This document shows, one piece after another, positions 18,562 to 29,619 of a stretch of DNA of 64,000 nucleotides. The DNA lies in contig NW_027461515.1 of assembly GCF_024713945.1 (NCBI RefSeq), positions 93,381 through 157,380 on the forward strand, written 5' to 3'. The notes beneath the pieces are model-generated. The model was not told the origin of the DNA. It did no database searches and saw only the letters and a program-made list of their open reading frames with translations. This DNA is from Dermatophagoides farinae. Its lineage: Eukaryota > Arthropoda > Arachnida > Sarcoptiformes > Pyroglyphidae. Numbering within the stretch: the first letter of the stretch is position 1; every line of letters begins with the position of its first letter. A program made the position numbers and the translations under genes.

Positions 18562-20604
18562 TTAATCTCGGGTACTGAGTAAAATAAAATACGCTAAAAT
18601 TATTTCTAATTTTTTGTAATTTACTGAATATAACTGAATTATCGGTTCTTTAAATTCATTGTCTTTTTCGTTGATAATCCTTATAGCTACCTTGCTTAGC
18701 GTTAAGTTTTTGTGTTCATTTATGTAGGTCACTAAACTTTCTACTAAAAAATTTACTTTTGAGTTATCTATAATAAAATCTACAATTAACAGTTCTGTCA
18801 TCATGTAATGGTTGTTTTTCTTGCCAATAAGTTTGATGAAATTGATAAGATTTGATAATTTTTTGCACGATATCTGTGCCCCAACGCACTGTATTCCGTT
18901 GAAAACAATGTTGTAATCGTCTATAATCACTTTGATTGGCGAATCTTTCTGCGACAAATGGTAAATTAAACTGTTTGCAAAAGACTTGACTAAGATTACT
19001 TTTATGTTGTACTGGTTCTTATTCGGATAGAAAAAAGTTTTATTCTGGATAGTGTATGTGCTGATTGAAGTAAACGTTACCAATTCTTCGTTTTCTTGCA
19101 ATTGTGTATTTTCTATGTTTAAATCGCCAATGTCTATGTTTTCTTTATTCTTCAAATCAACGTAGGCTGGGTTCGTTTTTAATCTTGGCATCAGTTTGCC
19201 AGCGCAGGTCGTTTGGTATTGAATCGAAGTGCGGTTTCGCATCGTTGTGTTATTCATCATATCGTAAAGAGCTCTGTTGCCAGTGTTGTTCATTTGAGTC
19301 AGCGAACCATTCACATTGCTCACCGGTTCTACCTGCCTTACTGAATTCATATGGCTTGAAAAGTACGTGACAGTGTTGAATTTATTAAGAATTTTGTTTT
19401 CTTTGTTTTGCTTGTAGGGTTTGAGGCTGTCATTGGAGTCTGCAGAAAACATCATGTAAGACACAAACCCGTTAGAACCTATGTTAGCCTGTAAATTGGG
19501 ATTTTTGAGCGTGACCGACGATTTATCGTTTACAATGTCTAAAGCTTTTTTTTCTGTTATTTTACTAAGGGAGTCGTAGCCGTCGTCTTTATTGCTCGGC
19601 AACAATTTTTGATCAAATTTATTTTTAATATTTGATTGAACATTTTCCTGGCTCAGCTGATTATTTAAATTATTACAAGAAGAGTTTTCATTTGTAATTA
19701 TCCTTTGCATACATGTATTTGATTCATATATATTTATTAAGTATTTTAAAGGTTTTCTTTCTTTTTTAATATGTAATAATTTTGTATCTAATAAATTATT
19801 TATATAGTTTTGCTGATTTAATCTTTTCGGTTGTAATTTGTCATCAGATAATACAGTATTACTTTGATTTATTCTATTGTTAAATTCTTTTAACTCGCTT
19901 TTAAACGGCTCTGATGCGCCTACGTTTCCCACGTTTTGTTTTTTCCGATTGCAATTAGTCGAATAATACTCTAACTTCTTTTCACTCTGACTTGACGTGT
20001 CCGATGATGGAAATCTTTGCAAACATATTTGATTGTTTTCTATGCTGAAGTGCATATCTACTCTGCTCGTTGCAGAGCTAAAATTAATACTACTTGGTCT
20101 GTTTTTAACGTAAGAATTATGTTTCGGACTGGTGAAAGAAATTTTCTTGATTTCTTTCAATACGTGGCATTGAGCGTCATGTGTGCTTGGCACGTAAACA
20201 TTTATCGGTTTCCCTGGCATAGAATTGCACGGTTTAAATTTAGAGCCTGCGTTGTTGTGAGGAACAGGAGCTTTGACTTTGTTTTTTTGAAACTCTTCTT
20301 CCGGTGAACCGCTATTTTTGATCGAATCTGGATTACTGTATTCTCCAGATGCACACTTATTCGATTTTTTTAATTTAGCCAGTGTAATTTTTTTGTTCCT
20401 TCCAAATTTGTTCAAACTTAGGAACTTTGTATTCAGCGGTTTTTCATTATTATTTTTCTTTGAAAAATGAATTTTGTTCGTGGTTGCAGAATTAGCCGAT
20501 TTTTGAGTATTGCGCAATATGACTTTCTCATGATTACTTGAGTTCGCAGAAATCGGACCTATTAACTGATATGGTAAGTAACTGTCTAAAAATTGCTCAC
20601 CCAT
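18562..20604 (-). CDS. Unrecognised 680-residue protein with disordered N-terminus
   Basis: Residues 1-500 are Asn/Ser/Lys-rich and appear disordered. Residues about 530-680 are ordered, alternating beta and alpha segments (KTFFYPNKNQYNIKVILVKS onward), and may form a compact interaction domain. No motif is recognised. The layout of a long linker before a small C-terminal domain is typical of regulatory or structural nuclear proteins, but this is inference. The gene is convergent to nothing; its neighbour on the 3' side is the zinc-finger gene on the same strand, 50 nt away. Confidence 0.55.
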   Translation of the reverse strand: MGEQFLDSYLPYQLIGPISANSSNHEKVILRNTQKSANSATTNKIHFSKKNNNEKPLNTKFLSLNKFGRNKKITLAKLKKSNKCASGEYSNPDSIKNSGSPEEEFQKNKVKAPVPHNNAGSKFKPCNSMPGKPINVYVPSTHDAQCHVLKEIKKISFTSPKHNSYVKNRPSSINFSSATSRVDMHFSIENNQICLQRFPSSDTSSQSEKKLEYYSTNCNRKKQNVGNVGASEPFKSELKEFNNRINQSNTVLSDDKLQPKRLNQQNYINNLLDTKLLHIKKERKPLKYLINIYESNTCMQRIITNENSSCNNLNNQLSQENVQSNIKNKFDQKLLPSNKDDGYDSLSKITEKKALDIVNDKSSVTLKNPNLQANIGSNGFVSYMMFSADSNDSLKPYKQNKENKILNKFNTVTYFSSHMNSVRQVEPVSNVNGSLTQMNNTGNRALYDMMNNTTMRNRTSIQYQTTCAGKLMPRLKTNPAYVDLKNKENIDIGDLNIENTQLQENEELVTFTSISTYTIQNKTFFYPNKNQYNIKVILVKSFANSLIYHLSQKDSPIKVIIDDYNIVFNGIQCVGAQISCKKLSNLINFIKLIGKKNNHYMMTELLIVDFIIDNSKVNFLVESLVTYINEHKNLTLSKVAIRIINEKDNEFKEPIIQLYSVNYKKLEIILAYFILLSTRD

Positions 20605-20871
20605 TTCAATCTGACTAGTGTTATCATTCTTTGTTCAATCTTTGTAAGGGAACTGGCTTATTTGAACTGAAGTCACACGATTATACATTTCATTAATATG
20701 TGTGTGGTTGCAACGTTTATTCATGTTTATTTGCATTTAAAATTCTATAATCTATGTGCTAAAATTCGGATGTGTTAACAAAAAATCTAAACGAAGCAAA
20801 AAAACATTCAAATATACTAGGTTCAACTTAAATCGAAATTCCGAGCTACATTTACCGATTTTATATTAAAC

Positions 20872-21313
20872 TTATTTTTTTATTAGGTTGTGAAGTTTTT
20901 TAACTGTATTCAACACATTGTTCGAGTTTTTTGTTTTACACTTATATTTGGAATATGAAAAGTATTTCTTATTCATTAATTCACACAAATTCGAATTGAA
21001 CAATATATTCTTAATTACGTCAGAATTTGTAAAAAGTTTTTTTTCAATTATTCTATTTGCATCAAAATATAGATTTTCCTCTATCAAGTTTAATTTAAAA
21101 AGTTTTTTCTCATCGAGTAATTGCACTTCAGTATCGTCTACAGCTTTTTACGTTTTCAAACTCACTATCAGATACCTCATATGCTGACTTATCAGGTTCA
21201 TTTTCAAAATTGATCAATCTCTCAAGAAACGACGAGTAATCGAAGTTTTCTGGTCCAAGAGCTCTAACAAAAAGACTTAATGCAAAAACGATCCCTCTTC
21301 CATAATAGATCAT
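20872..21313 (-). CDS. Unrecognised 137-residue protein (two exons)
   Basis: Exon 1 is 21166-21313, a 28-nt intron 21138-21165 and exon 2 is 20872-21137. The joint reads YEVSD-NDTEVQLLDE and keeps one frame of 137 codons. The ATG at 21313 is the first after a stop. Residues 7-18 are hydrophobic and might act as a weak signal anchor. The C-terminal part is Lys/Asn-rich and helical. No family is recognised. Without the splice the region would be two unrelated short frames, which argues for the intron. Confidence 0.5.
21138..21165 (-). other. Spliceosomal intron, 28 nt
   Basis: GTGAGT donor, TGTAG acceptor, phase 1. Length matches the other introns and it fuses two adjacent frames. Confidence 0.65.
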
Positions 21314-21534
21314 TTTTAATAAATAATCATTTAGATGCCTGTTCAATAATCAAAACGTTTTTATTTTTTCGAAATAAATTTAATTATCTAAAATGAAAAA
21401 TAGCTCGAAAATTATTCATTATTAAATATCCATAAAAGCAAAACCAATTACTTAGTCGTTGTCACTATTTATCTCGACCTTGTAATAATTGTTTATCTCG
21501 TTTGGAAAACACGGTAATGCTTTTCTGGTAGTGT

Positions 21535-22902
21535 ATGTACCAATTTAGTTCTCAGCAAGAGTACGATGAACACATTAAAGAAGTTTTAAAAACTTCATTT
21601 GGCATCGAAGGCCTTTATAAATACCAGGCTTTTATTAGGCTGTTTCAGAATCGTCTTAACGACTGTTCAAACTACGCATCATTCAAGCGTGATATTCATT
21701 GCTTTTTGCCCACTGGCAGCGGTAAAACTTTATCTTACATTTTGCCAATTATTGACTACACAGTTGCAGTTAACATTAACTCATTCACTCACACGCTGAT
21801 TCTACTTCCTACAAGAGAACTTATTGATCAATGCAGAGAAACACTTGTCAAGTTTCGTTCTGACAAAATAGACTTTTCGTGTGTTTGTTTATCGGGCAAA
21901 TACTCATTGAACTATGAGAAAGAGCTTATCAAAGGTAATTTAAAACCACAATCAGTACATCATGATAGCGCGATAGGGTATCAATATATGAACTATCCTA
22001 ACATAATCATATGTTTGGCTTCTCGGCTTCCATTTGTCTATTTAGGGAATGAACAGTTTATTGAGGAAGTTTGGAAGAATTCTTTACGTTTTATCATATT
22101 AGATGAAGTAGATAAGCTTCTAGACCTGTCACTAAACAACTGGATCATTGTTTACCAAGAGCTGTGCAATATATTCGAAAATAGCGGCAATAATACGGCA
22201 AAAACTGCACATCTTGACAATTTACCGCTAATAAAGAAATTTTATCTGGATAGCAAAAATGATGAAAACAAGACTTTCCAGCCTTTGTTAACCAAGATAA
22301 TTTTGTCAGCCACCAATAAAATTAATTTGCGTAAGGTAGACCTGCTTCAACTTAATAACGTCATTACCTTAACGGGAGAATTGCCTGTGGAATCAGAAAA
22401 ATTATTTAAGCAAAACTGTGTGTTGTTGAATTCTAACTTAGAAGAGTATCTGATATATTTCCTCAAAGAAAAGCTGTCTAAAGAACTTAAAAAATTCATC
22501 GTATTTACCAATTCATTGGCACAATGTAAGTTCTTACATAAGGCACTAACTGATAATAACATAAAAAATGTTTTGATGCATGGTTCTCAACTCAAAAAAC
22601 AACGTGAAGTCGCTTTAAAAAATTTCAAGAAATCAAACCTCAACGTTCTTGTGTCAACAGATCTTGCAAGCAGAGGGCTTCATATTGAGGATATTTCTTG
22701 GGTAATTCATTTTCAATGTCCACTGGATTCATACACTTACGTCCATCGTATTGGACGAACAGCTCGCGTTAATAAAAAAGGTGTGAGTTTAATTATTGAT
22801 CATATTGGCGCCAAAGAAAAAGTGAAACGAATATTGACAAAGGCGAGTACCATTAGGCCGAATTTGCAACGAGCCAAAATTGTCCAGGAGGATTCCGCAT
22901 AA
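21535..22902 (+). CDS. DEAD-box-type RNA helicase, Dbp6/DDX51-like
   Basis: ATP-dependent RNA helicase, probably acting on pre-60S ribosomal particles in the nucleolus. 455 residues: Walker A PTGSGKT near 60, PTREL near 91, motif II DEVD (not DEAD) near 189, SAT near 258, and the C-terminal STDLASRGL and HRIGRTAR near 378-410. Motif II is followed by KLLDLSLNNWI, like the acidic-box-plus-SW segment of Dbp6/DDX51. No classic Q-motif glutamine is obvious at the very start. The protein is shorter than yeast Dbp6 (629), mainly through loss of the acidic N-terminal extension. A different member of the family cannot be excluded. Confidence 0.7.
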   Translation: MYQFSSQQEYDEHIKEVLKTSFGIEGLYKYQAFIRLFQNRLNDCSNYASFKRDIHCFLPTGSGKTLSYILPIIDYTVAVNINSFTHTLILLPTRELIDQCRETLVKFRSDKIDFSCVCLSGKYSLNYEKELIKGNLKPQSVHHDSAIGYQYMNYPNIIICLASRLPFVYLGNEQFIEEVWKNSLRFIILDEVDKLLDLSLNNWIIVYQELCNIFENSGNNTAKTAHLDNLPLIKKFYLDSKNDENKTFQPLLTKIILSATNKINLRKVDLLQLNNVITLTGELPVESEKLFKQNCVLLNSNLEEYLIYFLKEKLSKELKKFIVFTNSLAQCKFLHKALTDNNIKNVLMHGSQLKKQREVALKNFKKSNLNVLVSTDLASRGLHIEDISWVIHFQCPLDSYTYVHRIGRTARVNKKGVSLIIDHIGAKEKVKRILTKASTIRPNLQRAKIVQEDSA

Positions 22903-22937
22903 TGGTAGTGATAAGTTGTTTACTATATAAAAATTTA

Positions 22938-25045
22938 CTAAATATCTAAATTTAAAATATCTGCGTCAGACTTTGGTGTTATGTCATCTGGATTATTCGC
23001 GGATTGGATGTACTAACAAGAATTCTCGATATGCTTAAACTTACATGTCTTATTTTTGTGGTGTCTAAAAACTTTTCTACTTTAGACCGTATTTTAAATT
23101 TATATTGTTTTCCGATTATACAATTTATTTTGTCGTTGTGGTCCAGTCGATCTAAACTATCTTCATTGTCTGAATCTGACGATTGGAATAAACTTTGTAC
23201 AGTCGATCCCAACATCGCCGTAGCTGCCTCGTCGAAAATCATACACTTGATAAGACCCGTCTCATCTTCAATATCAATAAAGAAATTGTATTTTTTTATA
23301 GGATTATCCAACTGTACGTTACAATTACTGCATTTATATGTCACAGAATATTCTATCTTGTGATCAAGCCATTCGCTATTTAAATCTTTAATTTCTTCAA
23401 CTTTTTTATTGCAAGTTGGACACGCCTCATACCAAAATATGCCGTTCGCTTTGTAGTGGACTTTCGTAACATTAGCGAAAACGGTGAACATATATCCCTT
23501 AGTGTTTTCCAAAAGCTCGTTTATCTTTGTATGAGCAAAAAACTCGAGGATTTTAGAAACTGTAGTCAACTTGCTGCCCGATTCGGATGCGTCGTCTGAG
23601 GTCTGGTTCACCTTGTCCTTTATAGATTTCAAGAACTGAAGCGCCTCCTCAGTTGGAAAAGCATTGTTAAAAGTATCATCGAATGCATGTATCGCTTTTT
23701 TATACTTGTAGATAAAAATTTTAGAGTTGCTTTTTAGTTTTAACCTTCTACCTTCGTATTCGTCAACCTGCGCTTTAGATAGCTCAACAATGTAAATATA
23801 ATTGTTATCGAGTTTATCTGGAAACGTATCGCAAGTATTTCCCCATATAGTCAAATATACATTTGATGTGTCGTTCGAAGACAGCCCAATAGTTTTTCGC
23901 CGTTGTATAGCGCCAGTACGTTTTATGACGATGTTAGAGGAAGGAAAGACACGACTTATATAGGCGATTGTGTCAATAACAGCTCCCACAGGTTCTGAAT
24001 ATACGCACTTAAGGTCTTGAATTTTTAAAGGAGAGCGGGAAACAATTGAGTCTGAGACTTGTTCGATGACGACTTTGTTCGGATTCAAGTCTAACTCGAA
24101 TTCGTGGTCTGTAAGTTTAAAACGAGGATTTGCTGTTTTAACTGTAGCGTTCTTAATTTTGTAGACATTATTTTTCGTTAACGCATCGGCGAAGCTATTT
24201 ATTGCATTGTTCCAGATAGTACATCCAATTTCTCCGGTGTTATCTGCAAATATAAAATTCATTCGTAAACCGTTACCCTTAGCGTTATTGTAACTGACTG
24301 GTCCTGTTTTAGAAGTCACTTTTACTATTATGGTAAAAGTTATTAGAAATTTATTTATATCACATACAGAAACAACGTCACTCTCTTCAAAGTCTTCTGA
24401 ATCTAGTATTTTTTTACGCTTCAAAACGTTTATAGAACTTGTTTCTGACGAGTTTTCTCCAAGTACAATGTGGCTTTCCACTTCTTTTCGTGATACAGGT
24501 ATTGATGCTATCATCTCCCGGGTAGTAGTCGTAGTACCATTTTTACTACTTATATTTTCATTTGTACAGATTTTTAAACGCTTTGTTTCATTTATTATGC
24601 TAGCAGCTTCGTGTATTTCGGTAGAATTAAACTCAGACGGAACATCATCTAACGTGTCGTTTAGTTTAAATCTAAGAGGATGATTAACAAGTTTAGCATC
24701 TTTAACAATTGAATGAGCTTCCTTGTTTGAAAAGGAAAATTCTTTTATGTACAGAATAACTTCCCCGTTGGTTTTTTTCAAAACTTTCGTTCCTGGCGCA
24801 ACTTTAATCCAACAGTGTTCTTTCAAACTAACATTAGGATCGATTTGCTTATTGACGGCACGCATAAAATAATATGAAACTTCTTTGTCGTTATTGTTTG
24901 GTGAAGAACCATCTATTAAAATTAAAACATTTTTATCAGCCAAAACTGGAACCAATTTGTACACATAAAATTCAACTTCAGATTCTAAAACCCTATCTGC
25001 CATTGGCAAAACTTTTGTCAAGCTAGAATTAAACTTATCAATCAT
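22938..25045 (-). CDS. RFA1: Replication protein A large subunit (RPA70), two exons likely
   Basis: Single-stranded DNA binding protein for replication and repair. It has an N-terminal OB fold (residues 1-110), a linker, then three OB folds with the conserved MNFIFADNTGEIGCTIWN near 265-285. The zinc module CPTC...CSNC lies near 541-575 in the C-terminal domain. A GTAAGT...GTTAG intron of 32 nt at 23013-23044 follows KIRH. Spliced, the protein ends after 25 more codons at 22938 (691 residues), with a tail that includes NPDDI at the position of the family's PVD. Unspliced, it ends at 22979 with an unrelated 22-residue tail. I prefer the spliced form on donor strength and intron length, but the choice is not certain. 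Confidence 0.92.
23013..23044 (-). other. Probable spliceosomal intron, 32 nt
   Basis: GTAAGT donor, TTGTTAG acceptor, phase 0. Changes only the last residues of RPA70. Confidence 0.65.
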
Positions 25046-25334
25046 CGTATTGTGTAAATCAAATTTAGCAATAATATTTTAACCTTCTACGTAAAGCAGT
25101 AGTTCATTATTTTTTATAACTAACTCTATTATGCGATTTGATAAATGATACAATTTATAATTTCCTAAATATTTTTTTTTTGCACGACTTACATTAACTT
25201 CACACTTGGAAAAAAAATTTCATTACTTATTTTAATAGGCTATATTTGAATTATTTATATACTGACATAATCTTTTCTGATAACGGGGGTAAAAAGTGTG
25301 AAACGCAAATAACTGAAAGAATCTAATTAATGAT

Positions 25335-28331
25335 CTACTTTTTATCTTGTAAACGTTGAATAGATGACAACAAGCGATTTGAAATATTGCTGAGCTCTTG
25401 GTTCGGTTCTTGTTGCCAAAAGTCCATTATTTTTGTTTGTCGAGAAGTATTACAACACAAATATTGTAGTCTGACATACTCTTCGATAAACTCGTTCGTA
25501 AATTTGCTCAAATAGCCACATTTTGCATATAAATACTTTTTAAGATCGCCAACCAACGGCTTGTTCCAAATGAAATAAGGCTGTTCTTTTGCAATGCACG
25601 GTTTAACTAAATTTTCTATTGCAACATGAGATGGAAAATCGTCCGGAAAAACCCAGAACCGGCGATAATGCTTATGTTTTTTCTTAAACTCGACAATTGC
25701 ATCAGAATCATATGGTTCAATGCCTGGGTCTTTACAGTCGAGCAAGTTTCGTGCCCAGCGATAAAACGAATTTATCGACTCACGAGAGCCTCCAAACGCC
25801 GAGATTATTTCTAAAGCATTGACAATTCCAATTCCATGTACACCATCTGTGTAATCACAGCCTACAAGACATGCTAACAGTGCTAATTCTTGTTTTTGCA
25901 TGTTAAGTTGATTCAAGATTTTATTTATATCGTAGTATTTCACCTCTTCCGAGTTTTCAAAAAAATCTCTAATGATATAAGGACCGCCAAATAGGATGCA
26001 ATCTGAATCTTCGCTAATTACACAATCTACAATTCCAGTTTGCGCAAAATAACACGCTTGAGCTTCGGCTTCAGCCGGTGCGATATAGTACGGAATACCC
26101 AAAAAATCCAACAACATTTGAACGTCGGAAAAAAGTATTGATTTAGACACGGAGTCTTCATAATAGGCTTGATGGAAAAACTGCTCTTCTGCCACAGAAA
26201 ACAAATCCTGCATTGCTTTATTTCCATGATTTTTATCCCCTTGTATTTTGTGCTCAAATAATTCTGGTTTCAAATTCAAAAGTTTGTCGAACTTCGAAAT
26301 TTCGTTCGAGTCATAGTTGTGTTCAACCGAAGCTGGCCCAGCCCGATTTTCTATGTCCGGCAAATTTGAAAGCTTCTCCTTAATACTCTCCGGAATAGTC
26401 ACTTCGCTTAATACAGCAGATTCTAACTGAACAAATTTTTCATCTGGTGAATATATGTCAGTGTCTTCGGCAATATTATTTTTAGAAAACTGAACTTTTT
26501 CGATGGCGTCACATATTTCAATTAACTGGCACTTGTTGCCGCTTTTTTGATGGTCTGTTTCATTTTCTAGTTTATTTGAATAGTCAGATTTTTTTATATT
26601 ATCAGAAAATTTATCCGGTGAGGTTAAAACGGCTTCTGGCATCTTAGAAACAAAATAAGGTTTAGTGACAATAGATAATTTGTTAATAGTTTTATCTGTA
26701 TTTGAAACGTTTAGTCTATCAGTCATACCTAATCGTTTAATGTTATCAATATCTAATTCTGTATCACGCTCTTGTCGAGGCGTTTCCGTGTCGGATAGAT
26801 CAAACTTGACTTTTAGTTCATTCTCTTTTCTTAGAGTTTTTGAAACTTCTAGATAATGCGTATTAGCTGCATCATCGATAATTGCATTGGTTTGAATTAA
26901 ATTATTTCTAGTGCAACTTTTTAGATTTAATGACGGCATAACGAACCTTGTATTATCTTCTTGTTGTAACAAGTTTGCAGAAATTTTTTCATACATAGAT
27001 GATTTTATCGAAGCGTTTGGATTAGATTTTTTACAACTAGTGATCAAATCGTCTGCCCAATCAGACTTTTCACTCAAAATGCTACTTGAACTTTCGCCGT
27101 TGTCAGAGTCATTATCACTTGGTTTAGAATTAAAGTATGTATTTTGAACTTCTTTTGTAATGTAGTTTTGGGGATTGCGAATCTTATTCCATATTCGACC
27201 TGACGAAGTATTCAAGTACGACACTTTAAACTTTTGGACGTAGTTTTTTGGCACAACTTCAAAATCTGTTTTCTCAACGGATTTCAGGTCGGGATTCATT
27301 TCAAACATATTAGCTTGTAAACTGCCAGTTTCTCCTACATGGGTATTAGTAGCAATATTTATCTCATTCATCAACAACTTTTTGAATTCATCATCCAAAT
27401 TAAACTCAGTGTTTTCATCTTTGTCTTTGTCAGAAGTATGTTTTTTTTCAGACACTTCCTTTAAATATGACTCTCCAAGCTGTTTTTTTATTTCTTCCAG
27501 CTTCTTCAAATATACTCTAGAACTAAAATATGCGTCTAATTGAGTCCTACTGAGATCAACAATGTTTGAACTCTTGCTGGCAATTTTTTCGTTGTAATCA
27601 CGGACAATCAAATGATAGTACGCCATTAATATTTTGAACTGCAATCGTAAATCCAACGATTCAAACTCTGAAGAAGAAAAATAGTCTTTATTTTTTATGA
27701 TGAAATGCAGAGTTTGATCGTTTTCATCTCGCACAGATATTTCGTAATACGGTTCCTTATTCTGGGTTCTGATTATTTTCTTGTTTATACGATTAAGATC
27801 CTGCAGTTCGGTGGCTTCGACGGAATTTTCCAAAATCGAATCGTCCAGTCGCATAAGACGTTTCATGCGACGCGCTTGCTCATCATATTCTTTCATCCCT
27901 TTACCATAAACAAGCATGTCAATCGGAGTTACACGGTTTTCAGCGCTTATTTGTTGCCTTTTTTTATTGACTTGATCGTTTGAACGGTTTATAAAGTCTT
28001 TTATAAGTTTATCTGTAACCTTTCTTAAAGATTTTTCATACTTTAATTTTTCATTATATCGGTTTAATAATGTCTCAATCTTGCAGTCAGGTGGCTTGCC
28101 ATCAAAAATGAAAACCGGCAAAACCTTGTGAGACATTAACATCAAAATTCGTTTACAAAAACCTAATATATGAGCGCCTCGGATTGTATTGGCTTCGTTG
28201 TCCTTCATTGCAGTAACAAACTGCGCAATCCAGATACTAGCATCTATTGCTACTCTATGCCCAGCTAATTGTTTTGTGGGCAAACGAGAAGAAAAGGAGT
28301 CAACTAAAGTCCACAACCCTTTTACTCCCAT
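25335..28331 (-). CDS. RAD2: XPG/Rad2 structure-specific endonuclease
   Basis: Cuts the 3' side of bubbles in nucleotide excision repair. In the 998-residue protein the N domain spans residues 1-95 (MGVKGLWTLV, AIDASIWIAQF, FIFDGKPPDCK). The I domain starts near 735 with PAEAEAQACYFA near 754, SEDSDCILFGG near 773 and GCDYTDGVHGIG near 827. The long acidic spacer between the two domains (about 600 residues) separates XPG/Rad2 from FEN1 and EXO1. Near residue 968 the tail QTKIMDFW fits a PCNA-interacting PIP box, as in human XPG. All metal-binding acidic positions I can check are present. Length is close to yeast Rad2 (1031). Confidence 0.95.
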   Translation of the reverse strand: MGVKGLWTLVDSFSSRLPTKQLAGHRVAIDASIWIAQFVTAMKDNEANTIRGAHILGFCKRILMLMSHKVLPVFIFDGKPPDCKIETLLNRYNEKLKYEKSLRKVTDKLIKDFINRSNDQVNKKRQQISAENRVTPIDMLVYGKGMKEYDEQARRMKRLMRLDDSILENSVEATELQDLNRINKKIIRTQNKEPYYEISVRDENDQTLHFIIKNKDYFSSSEFESLDLRLQFKILMAYYHLIVRDYNEKIASKSSNIVDLSRTQLDAYFSSRVYLKKLEEIKKQLGESYLKEVSEKKHTSDKDKDENTEFNLDDEFKKLLMNEINIATNTHVGETGSLQANMFEMNPDLKSVEKTDFEVVPKNYVQKFKVSYLNTSSGRIWNKIRNPQNYITKEVQNTYFNSKPSDNDSDNGESSSSILSEKSDWADDLITSCKKSNPNASIKSSMYEKISANLLQQEDNTRFVMPSLNLKSCTRNNLIQTNAIIDDAANTHYLEVSKTLRKENELKVKFDLSDTETPRQERDTELDIDNIKRLGMTDRLNVSNTDKTINKLSIVTKPYFVSKMPEAVLTSPDKFSDNIKKSDYSNKLENETDHQKSGNKCQLIEICDAIEKVQFSKNNIAEDTDIYSPDEKFVQLESAVLSEVTIPESIKEKLSNLPDIENRAGPASVEHNYDSNEISKFDKLLNLKPELFEHKIQGDKNHGNKAMQDLFSVAEEQFFHQAYYEDSVSKSILFSDVQMLLDFLGIPYYIAPAEAEAQACYFAQTGIVDCVISEDSDCILFGGPYIIRDFFENSEEVKYYDINKILNQLNMQKQELALLACLVGCDYTDGVHGIGIVNALEIISAFGGSRESINSFYRWARNLLDCKDPGIEPYDSDAIVEFKKKHKHYRRFWVFPDDFPSHVAIENLVKPCIAKEQPYFIWNKPLVGDLKKYLYAKCGYLSKFTNEFIEEYVRLQYLCCNTSRQTKIMDFWQQEPNQELSNISNRLLSSIQRLQDKK

Positions 28332-28496
28332 CTATATAAAAAACTCAAGTTTATTCTCTCATAAAAAAAAAATTCCACTAGCCAATTGAAAAAGTTGCCT
28401 ACAAGCTACAGCTAGAAATAATCATTAACTAGTTAGGTACTATAATTTTGCTGTTAGTGCGGCAGTTAGTGAATAAATTGACAGCACGAAATTTTA

Positions 28497-29558
28497 TTAA
28501 ATTAATTTACGATGAATGATTGTCGGGCCAACCTCAAAGTAGTCTTGCTCTGTTATGAACATATTATACGCGTTCGACAACGAACAGAAAATTGACCCGC
28601 CTCTCCACGTTGTGTTATTAAAAGCAGTATTGTTTTTGATTTTTAGATTGGTTGTGCTTGGCAGGATAGCGTTCAACTTGTTTTTAAGCCAATACAGAAA
28701 CACGTCGCTTTGTTCTAAAGGTCCGGTAAGAATCAAGTTTTGAAACAGCAGGTTTTTTTCCTGTGTTTTATATGAGTTAGAAGTTTCGTAGATTGAATAG
28801 TGCAGCCCGTGACGCTCGGTGGCACTGCTCAGCAAAGTGTTGAAGGGCAAAAAAACCTGGTTCAGTATTGGTTCAGATTTATCTGCAAGTTGAATTTTGC
28901 TGTTGTCTGGAAGAGTAAATTCATTGTTCTCTTCGTCTGTTGAAACGTAATTGAGAGTGCGATTTCTCAGTTCGTTAAACCGTATTTTGTCGCTGTAAGT
29001 TCCATTATCATACAACCCAACGTTCAATCCGTAAGACTGCATAGCGAATTTCGTTATGTATTCGCAATCTAAATCGTATTTTCTCGAAGCTTCCGGTGAA
29101 ATCAAGCCGTCAGAAATGCAAGTTACAGTAGATGATTGATCATCCAAACTGACAACGATCCCTGTCGAAATACCTGCAGTGTACAGAGCCAATAGGCTCG
29201 ACGTGACACAAAACATAGAAACCGCATTAAGTTCTTCAAAACAAATGTTAACCAAAATTTCGTTCATTCGTGGAGGCCTGTAGTAGTAGTTCGAAAATAA
29301 ATACGAGTACGGCAACTTGGCATCGGTATATTCCAGCTCTGACGTTTTTCTGAGAAATTTGGAGTAAGCTTCTTTGTCATGAATTAAATTTTTCTTTATG
29401 GGGTACGTCGTTTTTTTATTGTTGATTATTTCTTGTCCAATTTTACCAGTTGAACTTATCAATGTCGGTATCGAGTAAAGAGGGGCTTTATCACCAGCCA
29501 GGCCTATATTTGTTTGTAAAGAACCAACGTCTAAGACTAAGGTACTTTCTCTACTCAT
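28497..29558 (-). CDS. Divergent actin-like protein
   Basis: 353 residues with the actin fold signatures: phosphate loop LDVGSLQTNIGLAGDKAP (residues 9-26), a second phosphate-type loop at GIVVSLDDQSS near 133, WRGGSIFCSLSNAYNMF near 315 and the C-terminal VGPTIIHRKLI, which recalls the actin ending GPSIVHRKCF. The DNase-binding loop is reduced and many contact residues differ, so it is not conventional actin. Which ARP class it belongs to is unclear. ARP1, ARP10 or a nuclear ARP are possible, and the well-kept tail argues for a relative of actin itself or ARP1. Confidence 0.75.
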   Translation of the reverse strand: MSRESTLVLDVGSLQTNIGLAGDKAPLYSIPTLISSTGKIGQEIINNKKTTYPIKKNLIHDKEAYSKFLRKTSELEYTDAKLPYSYLFSNYYYRPPRMNEILVNICFEELNAVSMFCVTSSLLALYTAGISTGIVVSLDDQSSTVTCISDGLISPEASRKYDLDCEYITKFAMQSYGLNVGLYDNGTYSDKIRFNELRNRTLNYVSTDEENNEFTLPDNSKIQLADKSEPILNQVFLPFNTLLSSATERHGLHYSIYETSNSYKTQEKNLLFQNLILTGPLEQSDVFLYWLKNKLNAILPSTTNLKIKNNTAFNNTTWRGGSIFCSLSNAYNMFITEQDYFEVGPTIIHRKLI

Positions 29559-29619
29559 TATTAAGATTATTTATAAAAACATAATCAAAAATACAGAATC
29601 AACTAAAATACAGAAAATC

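Noticed and set aside
20017-20307. Plus-strand frame of 96 codons inside the 680-residue gene
   Set aside because: No conserved features, and it lies wholly inside a longer, better-supported gene on the other strand.
20605-20871. Possible snRNA or snoRNA in the 267-nt gap
   Set aside because: No box C/D pairs, Sm site with flanking stems, or snRNA core sequence could be recognised.
22979-23012. Stop at 22979 as the certain end of RPA70
   Set aside because: A strong GTAAGT-AG pair precedes it; the end at 22938 is preferred but marked uncertain.
25046-25334. Extra gene or RNA in the 289-nt gap between RPA70 and XPG
   Set aside because: Only A/T runs and one isolated ACTTAC; no open frame or RNA signature.
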